Below, piece after piece: positions 44,678 to 53,359 of a DNA stretch of 64,000 nucleotides (the first letter of the stretch is position 1; every line of letters begins with the position of its first letter). The stretch comes from Schistocerca nitens (lineage: Eukaryota > Arthropoda > Insecta > Orthoptera > Acrididae), in contig NC_064622.1 in assembly GCF_023898315.1 (NCBI RefSeq), positions 277,503,503-277,567,502 on the forward strand, read 5' to 3'. The position numbers were made by a program, and so were the translations under genes. The notes beneath the pieces are model-generated. The model searched no databases, had not been told where the DNA came from, and saw only the letters and a list, made by a program, of their open reading frames with translations.

Positions 44678-45497
44678 GAAATATATATAGCACTTTTTGT
44701 TGCTGAGCAAAGCAACCTGTTAACTGTGGGTCATTTAGGGCAGCTCTTGAAAAACGTGGATGGTGATTCTGAAAGGATTAAAGATACGCAAATGTATCAC
44801 ACAAAATGCTCTATGATTATAAAAAATAATCTCAGTCCTCATTTTAAGGACGATCTTATGCATGATATTGAAGGCGGAAAATTCGGTCTGCTTTTCGACG
44901 AGTACACTGATATTATTGTATAAAAAATACTTGGCATAGTAGCAATATACACTCTAAGACAAAAAACGACGCACCACGAAGGAATTATCCGAATGGGACG
45001 GAAATGAGTTCGTGATGTATTGCGCTGGTGCATGAGTTTGTAGCGTTTTATCTAGCACGTTGGTAATCCCGTTGCTGTGGGTTTATTTATGGATTGTCAT
45101 TTTTTGTTTGTAGTTCACTGTTGCTATTTGAGTTCACATATTGACAGTTTGTCTCTTGAAGATAGTGACTGGAGCTGTGGACCCCAGAAAATGGGTTGTC
45201 AAGCATCGGAACATTGTCGACGTTTCTGAGGCAGCCAGAAACATTTGCGCCGTTTATGAGGATAATGCCATTGCACAGGGCACGGCAAGAAACTGGTTTT
45301 CTCATTCTAAGGAAGATTGTTTTAACATTAGTGATTCTCCACGTTCCGAAATATCTTCGAGGTGTGATGAATTAATCCACAATGATCCATGTCAGTGCAC
45401 TCGAGAGCTGGTAGATGTGATGAACGGCGATCATTTCATCATCGTGCAACGTTTGCATGCAATGAGGAAGATTCAAAAATCGGGGGTATGGGTACTA

Positions 45498-46905
45498 CAC
45501 TGCTGGCCACCGTAAATGCAACACCAAGAAAGACAAGAGGTAGCACAACAAAATTTATGTTGTAGATAACATGTTGACCAAGTATCAAATGATTACGTTT
45601 ACAGACGTCTGTGACATGTGGTTCCTGCCAGAATCAGTAGCCAGAGTAGCCGCCATAGTTGGAGATCACCGCTGCCACACGTCTCGGCATTGAGTCAAAG
45701 AGACGTTGGATGTGTTCCTGGGGTACAGCAGCCCAAGCAGCTTCCACACGTTGCCAAAGATCATCTGGTGTGGCAGCTGGGGATGTAATCTGGGTCACTC
45801 GTTGAGCAACCATGGACCACATGTTTTCTATCGGCGAAAGATCCGGAGAGCGAGCCGGCCAGGGAAGCAATTCAATCTGGTTATTGACGAAGAACCTTTG
45901 GACAATGCGTGCCACTTGTGGTCGCACATTATCCTGTTGAAATATGGCTGTGGCCGAGCCCTGAAGGTAAGGAAGGACAACTGGCTCCAGCACCTCGGAT
46001 ATGTAGCGCCGGCTATTTAAAGTACCGGCAATGCGTACTAGAGGCGTGCGAGAGTAATATCCAATACCGCCCCATACCATAATACCCGGTGCAAGACCAG
46101 TGTGGCGGTGCATAATGCAGCTGTCCAGCATCCTCTCTCCACGGTGTCTCCACACTCGAATCCGACCATCGTGGTGCTGCAGACAGAAGCGTGCCTCGTC
46201 AGTAAAGACAACGTCATTCCATTCTGCCGTCCACATCCGTCTGTCATCACACCATTGGCGACGGAGACGTCTGTGGTTCTGCGTCAATGGTAGACGAAGC
46301 AATGGACGTCTTGCGGACAGACCAGTCTGCTGTAAACGGCGTCGAATGGTACGCGCAGACACTGGATGATGTGTTACAGACGCAATGTGCTGTGCTATGG
46401 TTCGGGATGTCACTGAGCGATCCGTCACTGCCATGCGCACAATTTGCCTATCAGCACGTGCAGTGGTGCACCCAGGTGAATGCGATCGACCACGTCGGTC
46501 CGTCGTACCCTCCTGCATCCAACGGTCACATATCCACATTACAGTAGTTTGGTTTCGTGCAACACGACTAGCGATTTCTCTGTATGATAATCCACAATCT
46601 CGGTAAGCCACTATCCTTCCTCTGTTGAACTCGGATACTTGATCAAACGATGTTCGCTGTTGTCTACGAGGCATAACTGATCGTCTTGTGAAACAACCAC
46701 AAGGTAAACACACGTGCCGAACGTACACTCGTCGAAATCGCCAAGCCTTAAATGGCGCTATGAGGTGGCGTCACAGGCGCGCGTGATGTGCGTATGCGCT
46801 GAAATTCTAATCAGTTGCATATCTCATCGCTGCAAACCCATGGTGTAAATTTCACTTGATTCGGATGCTTCCTTCAGGGTGTTGCATTTACGGTGGCCAG
46901 CAGTG
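45498..46905 (-). mobile_element. Tc1-like element, coding-competent
   Basis: Begins CACTGCTGGCCACCGTAAAT and ends with its mirror ATTTACGGTGGCCAGCAGTG, a perfect 20-bp match, with TA on both sides (45496-45497, 46906-46907). 1408 bp. Encodes an uninterrupted transposase, making it the best-preserved DNA transposon in the window. Confidence 0.95.
45634..46674 (-). CDS. Tc1-like transposase, 346 aa, uninterrupted
   Basis: DDE transposase of its own element. The ATG at 46674 (MPRRQQRTSFDQVSEFNRGR) is preferred over the longer open frame because relatives start at this MPR. Helix-turn-helix: FNRGRIVAYRDCGLSYREIA and SARTIRRRLQQTGLSARRP. Catalytic residues: D in DVVFTDEARFCLQ, D in IFQQDNVRPQVAR (the usual H of RPH is Q), E in SPDLSPIENMW, with 34 residues between the last two (DD34E, as in Tc1). 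Ends NYGGYSGY, the typical end. All frame-defining features are intact; I cannot tell whether it is active. It sits four levels deep, inside a mariner inside a Tc1 inside a hAT. Confidence 0.93.
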   Translation of the reverse strand: MPRRQQRTSFDQVSEFNRGRIVAYRDCGLSYREIASRVARNQTTVMWICDRWMQEGTTDRRGRSHSPGCTTARADRQIVRMAVTDRSVTSRTIAQHIASVTHHPVSARTIRRRLQQTGLSARRPLLRLPLTQNHRRLRRQWCDDRRMWTAEWNDVVFTDEARFCLQHHDGRIRVWRHRGERMLDSCIMHRHTGLAPGIMVWGGIGYYSRTPLVRIAGTLNSRRYISEVLEPVVLPYLQGSATAIFQQDNVRPQVARIVQRFFVNNQIELLPWPARSPDLSPIENMWSMVAQRVTQITSPAATPDDLWQRVEAAWAAVPQEHIQRLFDSMPRRVAAVISNYGGYSGY

Positions 46906-47316
46906 TATATGTTATAAGTCAAAATCCCAGAAATCAGCAAGTAATCCTATATGCACCGCTGCATGCTCGTCATCAATTGGCTCTGGAACAACATCGCCCA
47001 TTCCTATCCTGTATCGTCACTGGTGACGATAAATGATGTCTTTATCTTGACATGAGGAAGGAAAGGTTGAGCCCATACAGAGCAGCAACTCCTCGTGCCA
47101 AGACCTGTGCACATCCACAATAGATAATGTTATGCATTTGCTAGAACAGCGACGGTGTAGTGCATACGAATTAACTCCCCGAAGTGTAACCGTCAGTGCT
47201 GACATCTATTGTCAACAACTGAGACGTCTTTCAGGCGCAATACAAGGGCAGCAACTAGGAAGAAGTGATGCTACTCCACGATAACGCCCGCCTATATTCT
47301 GCTAGAGTGACAAAAA

Positions 47317-47463
47317 ACACGAGGTTAATCACAAAAGTAAGGCCTCTTATTTTTTATGAGTACATAGACATGTTTATTTCTACAATGGCTTACATCAGTT
47401 TACAGCTTGAACATTTAGATATTTTTCGACATAATCACCATTTCAGTCGATGCATTTTTATAG
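47317..47463 (-). repeat. Mariner terminal fragment
   Basis: Starts CGAGGTTAATCACAAAAGTA and follows the left arm of the adjacent foldback for about 145 bp (CATTTAGATATTTTTCGACA, TCGATGCATTTTTATAG), then stops where the foldback begins. An older partial copy of the same mariner family. Confidence 0.8.
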
Positions 47464-47465
47464 TA

Positions 47466-48232
47466 CGAGGGTAATCTCAAAAGTAAGGTCTCCTGTTTTG
47501 TTATAAGTTCATAGACCTGTTTATTTCTACAATGGTATACATCAGTTTAAAGCTTGAACATTTAGCTATTTTTCGACATAGTCACCATTTCTGTCGATGC
47601 ATTTTTGTAGACGCTGTGGCAGTTTTTGTATGCCCATGTCATACCAGCTCGCCGCCGTGCTGTTCAGAAAGTTATGAACCGTTTCTTTCACCTCGTCGTC
47701 GGAGCTGAATCGCTTTCCGGCCGAAGGTTCTTTTAACCTCAAAGACCTTTAACCTAGAGAACAGGTGATAGTCACTGGGCGCCAAGTCAGGATTATAGGG
47801 TGAGTGGGTGATTATGTTCCACTGAAACTGTTGCAGGAGAGCAACGGTTTGCCGAGCGATGTGTGGGCGAGCGTTGTCAAGGAGAATGTGTACGCCCTTG
47901 CTCAACATTCCTCTTCTCCGGTTCTGAATCGCCTGTTTGAGTTTTTTCAGAGTCTCGCAGTACCTGTCAGCGTTTGTGCTCCCAGCGATTCAGCTCCGAC
48001 GACGAGGTGAAAGAAGAGGTTCATAACTTTCTAAGCAGCAAGGCGGCGAGCTGGTATGACATTGGCATACAAAAACTGCCACAGCGTCTACAAAAATGCA
48101 TCGACAGAAATGGTGACTATGTCGAAAAATAGCTAAATGCTCAAGCTGTAAACTGATGTAAACCATTGTAGAAATAAACAGGTCTATGAACTTATAACAA
48201 AAAAGGAGACCTTACTTTTGGGATTACCCTCG
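47466..48232. mobile_element. Mariner-derived foldback with 249-bp arms
   Basis: Starts CGAGGGTAATCTCAAAAGTA and ends with the mirror TACTTTTGGGATTACCCTCG; TA at 47464-47465 and 48233-48234. Arms 47466-47714 and 47984-48232 are inverted copies of a mariner 3' end, both including the coding sequence for FLxSxAASWYDxGIQKLPQR. The middle (47715-47983) keeps the minus-strand coding part HILLDNARPHIARQTVALLQ, PYNPDLAPSDYHLFSRLK. A deletion/inversion derivative that kept both ends. Confidence 0.88.
47672..47908 (-). pseudogene. Mariner transposase C-terminal fragment
   Basis: 78 residues: GVHILLDNARPHIARQTVAL (second D), THSPYNPDLAPSDYHLFSRL (third D, mariner DD34D type) then a frame change before the conserved C-terminus, which is found in the adjoining arm. 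Only the last third of the gene is present. Confidence 0.85.
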
Positions 48233-48850
48233 TACTATATAGGAGCAGGGGCGAGTCTAGAAGTCGGTCAAGGGGAGGGGGGGGGCTATGGAGGGGGGGG
48301 GGGACGGAGTTTGGGGGAATGGAATGTGGCTTAACAAAAGGAGAGTTTGGGTCCTCTACCGACAAATTGGTAAAATTTGGTGTTGCTTGAAGTAGTTTTT
48401 GGTAACTGTTTTGGAGTTCAGGGTAATAATTGTGTATTAATAAAAAATAAGACGCCTATTTTAAGTTAACTGATATTTATTAGTTTAGGTTGTAAGCTAT
48501 TTGCCGCTCTTATTCTTTTGTTAAAATGTGCACCCATAGCCCCCTCCCCCCTTCCCACCGCCCCTGTAAAGGAGTTGGGTTGACAAGTCATTCCGCGCCC
48601 ACCTAATTCACCTGATCTTCCCACTCTCAGACTTTCCCCTTTTTCGCTCTTTATTGAACAACCTTCATAGACTTTTTTTTCACATGAAAATGCGCTCCAA
48701 ACATGGCTTGACCAGTTCTTCACCTCAAAACCACGTGACAGCTACAACTGCGGAATCGAAAAGTTACCCCAGCCTGAACAGACTGTTGCAAACAGTGGAA
48801 TAAATATATTACTGGTGACTAAAGCCTCCGTTATGTGTATCTGTTGTGTT
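48233..48850. other. no gene; G-rich runs
   Basis: Interior of the surrounding mariner. Contains G runs at 48271-48303 and a C-rich patch near 48540-48565; no coding region. The last part (48780-48892) matches my memory of a mariner 3' end (TTACTGGTGACTAAAG). Confidence 0.45.
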
Positions 48851-48895
48851 AATTAAACTTATGGAAAAACGCTACCAACATTTGCACCAACTCAT

Positions 48896-49482
48896 TTCAT
48901 GTACAGACAAACAAATGATTACAATTTAGAAAAGTTGGATGATTTATTCTAGAGAAAGAGCTTCACAAACTGAGCAAGTCAGTCACCCGTTGGCCCACCT
49001 CTGGACCTTATGCAAGCAGTTATCGGCTTGGTATTGATTAAGAGAGTTGTTCGATGTCCTCCTGAGGAATATCGTGTCAAATTCTGTCCAATAGCCGCGT
49101 TAGATCGTCAAAATCCCGAGCTGTTTGAGGGCTTTGCCCATAATGCCCCAAACGTTCTCAACTGGACAGATATCCGCGAACTTGCTGGCAAAAGTTAAGG
49201 GTTGGCAATCGCGAAGACATGCAGTAGGAATTCTCGCCGTGTGCGGGCTGGCATTATCTTGCTGAATTGTAAGCCCAGGATTACCTGCCATGGACAACAA
49301 AATGGGGCGTAGAATATCGTCGACGTGCCGCTGTGCTGTAAGGGTGCCGCAGATGACAACCAAAGGGGAAATGCTGTGAAAATAATTGGCGTCCCAGACC
49401 ATCACTTCTTGCAGTTGGGCAGACGACAGTCGGACTGATATCCTACTGCTGTCTAGAGCGTCTCCAAATACGTTTTCGGCCT
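48896..49482 (-). pseudogene. Tc1-like transposase, C-terminal half (minus half of palindrome)
   Basis: Minus strand 49405-49100 reads MVWDANYFHSISPLVVICGT, LTIQQDNASPHTARIPT (second D), CPVENVWGIMGKALKQLG (catalytic E), and further C-terminal sequence follows to about 48960. The gene stops abruptly at 49482, just past the first catalytic region, where the opposite-strand copy begins. Confidence 0.8.
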
Positions 49483-49899
49483 ATAATCTCATTGATTGGA
49501 ATAAAACTGTCTTCGGTAATGAGTTCTGCTCGAACTGAACCCCGATACCTGCACTCCAGACAGTGGTGGGATACCAGTTCGACTGTCGCCAGCCTTGCCC
49601 CGACAACCAGGAGTGATAGCCTAGGGTGCCATTTCTTTTCATAGCAGGACTCCTTTGGTTGTCATCCGCCACACCCTCTCATCAGTACGTCGACGATATT
49701 ATTCGCCCCATTTTGTAGCACTTCATGGAAGGCCATTCTGGGCTTACATTTCCATAAGATAATGCCAGTCTGTCCACGACGAGAGTAGCTATTACTTGTC
49801 TTCGTGCCTGCCAAACTCTACCTTTTCTCTAATACAGGAATCCATCTCCCGCAATGGCGGCCCAAATCAGGGATTCCAACTGCAATCCGTGTCTGGTCA

Positions 49900-50734
49900 C
49901 TTCTTACTGAACTTGACAATTTTCCTCTACCTGCGGGTCCACTTGTGTACTCCTCCATGGTCCATGCCTTGGCCACAACTTCGTCTGGACCTATGGCTAG
50001 ACCTAAAAGGCTCAGTTCCAACTGAGGCTCTCCGCTGGCAATTTTTCTCTATTCTTGGCGAATTCCAGGGCTCAGAAATAGTCTACACTGATGGATCAAA
50101 TATCTGTCGCGTTCTTGGGAATATCTGCTCCTGCACCAGTGAGCCCTTCGTCATCTGTAGTGACTCCTTAAGCAGCCTACAAGCTCTCGACCAGTGTTTC
50201 CCTCACCATCCTTTGGTACTGACTATACAGGAGTCTCTTTGCGCCCTCGCCAACAGTGGACGTCCAGTGACTTTCATTGGACCCCAGGATATGTCGGGAT
50301 TTTGAGCAATTAACTTCCTGACCGCCTAGCCAGGCAGCCTACCCGTAAACCGACTCTGGAGATGGGCCTGCCAGAGAATGATCTTCGGTCGGTCTTCTGC
50401 CGCAAAGTTTTTGCGATCTGGGATACTGAAAGGTGCACTCTTAGTACACTAAATAAACTATGTGTTATCAAGGAGACAACGAATGTGTGGCGGTTATCCA
50501 TACAAGCCACTCACGGGGACTGCTTTGTCCTTTGCCAGCTCCCCATCGGCCATACTTGGCTAACACAAGGTCACCTCCACCGTCGCGAGGACCCACCACG
50601 GTGTCGCTGTGGCTCCAACATGATTGTCGTCCACATCTTGCTGGATTGCCCAATTTTATTCGCTCTGCGGCGGACTTTTAACCTTCCCAGTATCCTGCCT
50701 CCAGTGTTGGGCGACAATGCCTCAATGGCTGATG
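49900..50734 (+). pseudogene. LINE RNase H domain and C-terminal zinc knuckle, decayed
   Basis: RNase H: SEIVYTDGSNICRVLG (DGS), EPFVICSDSLSSLQALDQCF (second acidic site), PHHPLVLTIQESLCALANSG, RPVTFIGPQD (usually FIWVPGHVG). Then CRCGSNMIVVHILLDCPIL at about 50600-50660, the Cys/His zinc-binding end of such proteins. The reverse transcriptase proper is not present. Several shifts. Confidence 0.8.
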
Positions 50735-51018
50735 GAAATGGAAATGACGTGTGGCTAGGGCCTCCCATTCACCTGGTGCAAGTCTGGCTGAACACAAGAA
50801 TATAAGAAGGAGGAGCGAGCCACTCCGCAGCACACAAATCTCCAGCCTAAAAGAGAAGGCGACTTGCGTGTCGATGAAATGGGGGTGAAATGATGATGAT
50901 AAGAACAACGCAACAACTGGTCCCTGAGCGGAGAAAATCTCTGACCCATCTGGGAATCGAACCTGGGCCGGCAGGTATGACATTCCGTCGCGCTGATCAC
51001 TCAGCTACCAGGTACGGA
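50735..51018 (-). repeat. SINE-C with embedded LINE segment
   Basis: Reverse tRNA-derived SINE: head TGGTAGCTGAGTGATCAGCG with box GGTTCGATTCCCAGATGGGT, then TCTCCGCTCAGGGACC, end GGGAGGCCCTAGCCACACG. Target duplication CAATGGCTGATG at 50723-50734 and 51019-51030. About 72 bp inside (50788-50858) are an inverted copy of the LINE 3' region at 51199-51276 (TCTCTTTTAGG, GGCTCGCTC, TATTCTTGTGTTCAGCC), not expected in this SINE. Confidence 0.82.
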
Positions 51019-51834
51019 CAATGGCTGATGTTGTTTTACGTTTTATTCGTAAGGGGATTTTTATCACACTATCTAAGGGTGGGCGTCTGGCCTTCTCTTC
51101 TAGGCCTCCACCCTCCCTCCATTTTAACTCTTCCTCACTCTTTCTTGGCTGTTTGTTTGCATTGGTATTCTTCTCGTTCCTATGTGTATTCATTTCGCCT
51201 TCTCTTTTAGGTTGAAGATTTTAGTCTGCTGCAGGGTGGCTCGCTCATCCTTTTTTTATTCTTGTGTTCAGCCAACCACGGCCATCCGCTATATTATTTT
51301 AATACCTTCCACTACTTTTCCTTTTAGTGTACTTTTCGTGTTTTGGTTAGCTTCTTTCATGTTCTCTTTCCGTGTTGTTCCCCGTTAGTTTTCCGCCCTT
51401 TTCCTTTCCCCAATTCCTTTTGGGAATTGTTTTAACTGGAGCCTTTTTTGCATGTGGAAAAAGGGACTGACGACCCTGTAGTTTGGTCACTTTATACCCC
51501 AAACCAAACAAACCAATCCTACCTTGGCCCAAAAAGCTCGTCAGATATCTCCCCAACTGGGAACGTTTGGAACGCTGTTAGGGCCCTCCAACCAGCTCAG
51601 GATTTTAGGAATTTAACGCGCCAATTGGACATAATATGGCACGATATCCATCAGGAGGACATCTAACAACTCTGTCAATTAATGCCAAGCCGAATAACTG
51701 CTTGCATAAGGGCCAGACGGGGACCAGTGCGTTATTGACATGTTGAACTTGTGGAGCTCGTTCTCTTAAATAAATAATCCATTTTTTCTGAAACTGTAAT
51801 TACTGTTTGTACATGTACATCACATCTACCGATT

Positions 51835-51911
51835 TTCATCCCATTCATATAATTCCTTAATGGTGCATCTTATTTCATCCCATTCAGATAATTCCTTAGT
51901 GGTGCATCTTA
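51835..51911. repeat. Tandem duplication in a Tc1 terminal repeat
   Basis: Two copies, 38-39 bp each, of TTCATCCCATTCATATAATT CCTTAATGGTGCATCTTA, adjacent to the right end of the palindromic Tc1; only one copy is present at the left end. Confidence 0.85.
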
Positions 51912-52409
51912 GAGTGTATTACAGCAAAATAATGAAAATAAACACTACATTTTTTACAGCTCACGCCATTAACCGAATGCACTGCAGAGGTTATTGTTCG
52001 CACAGTTAAAGACATCTTTTCGGAATTTGTTTCGAAATATAAAAGTATTATTGGCATCGGAAAAGGCAATGCTAGTGGTATGACAGGACTAAATAATGCC
52101 GTATCCATGAACCATGGACCTTGCCGTTGGTGGGGAGGCTTGCGTGCCTCAGCGATACAGATGGCCGTACCGTAGGTGCAACCACAACGGAGGGGTATCT
52201 GTTGAGAGGCCAGACAAACATGTGGTTCCTGAATAGGGGCAGCAGCCTTTTCAGTAGTTGCAGGGGCAACAGTCTGGATGATTGACTGATCTGGCCTTGT
52301 AACATTAACCAAAACGGCCTTGCTGTGCTGGTACTGCGAACGGCTGAAAGCAAGGGGAAACTACAGCCGTAATTTTTCCCGAGGACATGCAGCTTTACTG
52401 TATGATTAA

Positions 52410-53351
52410 ATGATGATGGCGTCCTCTTGGGTAAAATATTCCGGAGGTAAAATAGTCCCCCATTCGGATCTCCGGGCGGGGACTACTCAAGAGGACGTCG
52501 TTATCAGGAGAAAGAAAACTGGCATTCTACGGATCGGAGCGTGGAATGTCAGATCCCTTAATCGGGCAGGTAGGTTAGAAAATTTAAAAAGGGAAATGGA
52601 TAGGTTAAAGTTAGATATAGTGGGAATTAGTGAAGTTCGGTGGCAGGAGGAACAAGACTTTTGGTCAGGTGATTACAGGGTTATAAATACAAAATCAAAT
52701 AGGGGTAATGCAGGAGTAGGTTTAATAATGAATAAAAAAATAGGAGTGCGGGTTAGCTACTACAAACAGCATAGTGAACGCATTATTGTGGCCAAGATAG
52801 ACACAAAGCCCATGCCTACTACAGTAGTACAAGTTTATATGCCAACTAGCTCTGCAGATGATGAAGAAATTGATGAAATGTATGACGAGATAAAAGAAAT
52901 TATTCAGGTAGTGAAGGGAGACGAAAATTTAATAGTCATGGGTGACTGGAATTCGTCAGTAGGAAAAGGGAGAGAAGGAAACATAGTAGGTGAATATGGA
53001 TTGGGGGGAAGAAATGAAAGAGGAAGCCGCCTTGTAGAATTTTGCACAGAGCATAACTTAATCATAGCTAACACTTGGTTCAAGAATCATAAAAGAAGGT
53101 TGTATACCTGGAAGAATCCTGGAGATACTAATAGGTATCAGATAGATTATATAATGGTAAGACAGAGATTTAGGAACCAGGTTTTAAATTGTAAGACATT
53201 TCCAGGGGCAGATGTGGATTCTGACCACAATCTATTGGTTATGAACTGCAGATTGAAACTGAAGAAACTGCAAAAAGGTGGGAATTTAAGGAGATGGGAC
53301 CTGGATAAACTGTTAAACCAGAGGTTGTACAGAGTTTCAGGGAGAGCATAA
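52410..53351 (+). CDS. RTE apurinic endonuclease domain
   Basis: Encodes the AP-like endonuclease that nicks target DNA for reverse transcription. Visible motifs: LRIGAWNVRSLNRAGRLENL (N-terminal strand and Asn), DIVGISEVRW (catalytic Glu), VYMPTS, IVMGDWNSSVGKGREGNIV (GDxN), YTWKNPGDTNRYQIDYIMV, VDSDHNLLVM (the SDH catalytic triad end). 313 residues. In RTE elements this domain and the reverse transcriptase share one long frame; here the reading ends 20 bases past a frame change near 53320 and the rest continues in the next frame. Start at the first ATGs after the 5' region; the true start may vary by a few codons. Confidence 0.9.
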   Translation: MMMASSWVKYSGGKIVPHSDLRAGTTQEDVVIRRKKTGILRIGAWNVRSLNRAGRLENLKREMDRLKLDIVGISEVRWQEEQDFWSGDYRVINTKSNRGNAGVGLIMNKKIGVRVSYYKQHSERIIVAKIDTKPMPTTVVQVYMPTSSADDEEIDEMYDEIKEIIQVVKGDENLIVMGDWNSSVGKGREGNIVGEYGLGGRNERGSRLVEFCTEHNLIIANTWFKNHKRRLYTWKNPGDTNRYQIDYIMVRQRFRNQVLNCKTFPGADVDSDHNLLVMNCRLKLKKLQKGGNLRRWDLDKLLNQRLYRVSGRA

Positions 53352-53359
53352 GGGAACAA

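Larger units (their letters stand above)
45141..47320 (+). pseudogene. Mariner (SETMAR-like) transposase in two parts
   Basis: Part one 45141-45495: VSEAARNICAVYEDNAIAQG, TARNWFSHSKED, LIHNDPCQCTRELVDVMNGD (paired helix-turn-helix region). Part two after the nested Tc1, 46906-47320: ARHQLALEQHRPFLSCIVTG then DDK (first D region), RAKTCAHPQ, VMLLHDNARLYSARVTKNT (second D). The last part, with the third D, is missing at the boundary with a mariner end fragment. Stops and small shifts throughout part two. Confidence 0.78.
45020..48892 (+). mobile_element. Mariner (SETMAR-like) with nested elements
   Basis: Ends TTGCGCTGGTGCATGAGTTT with TGTAGCGTTTT, mirrored at 48855-48892 by AAAACGCTACCAACATTTGC and ACCAACTCAT. 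The transposase on the plus strand is cut by an intact Tc1-like element (45498-46905) and followed by a mariner-derived foldback (47466-48232). Confidence 0.65.
49825..51528 (+). mobile_element. RNase H-bearing LINE (I/R1/LOA type), 5'-truncated
   Basis: Plus-strand LINE inserted in the Tc1 copy with duplication CTACCTT at 49818-49824 and 51529-51535. Its coding end is followed by a pyrimidine-rich 3' untranslated region (51100-51430) and the terminal hairpin GGGACTGACGACCCTGTAGT TTGGTC with tail AAACCAAACAAACCAA. A SINE (50735-51018) interrupts the start of the 3' region. Confidence 0.83.
49483..51780 (+). pseudogene. Tc1-like transposase, C-terminal half (plus half of palindrome), split by LINE
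   Basis: Plus strand from 49483: NLIDWNKTVFGNEFCSN (first D region, D changed), PDTCTPDSGG, RQPGVIA then AISFHSRTPLVVIR, ALHGRPFWAYISIR. After the LINE: SSDISPTGNVWNAVRALQPA (E region changed), RNLTRQLDIIWHDIHQEDI, MPSRITACIRARRGPVRY. Matches the minus-half copy with independent changes. Confidence 0.78.
44950..51916. mobile_element. Palindromic Tc1-like element, head-to-head halves
   Basis: Left end CACTCTAAGACAAAAAACGA, right end the mirror of CACTCTAAGATGCACCACTA; TA at 44948-44949 and 51917-51918, and removal restores the hAT reading frame. Inside, the C-terminal half of a Tc1 transposase runs on the minus strand (48896-49482) and meets at 49482/49483 a plus-strand copy of the same gene (49483-49824 and 51529-51780). 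The N-terminal halves are absent. Later inserts: a mariner complex (45020-48892) and a LINE (49825-51528). Confidence 0.75.

Noticed and set aside
44600-44680. LTR retroelement 5' end with primer-binding site
   Set aside because: The TGG-starting tRNA-Arg complement fits, but the match is longer than usual and I could not define an LTR or any internal retroelement sequence next to it. Kept only as a tRNA fragment.
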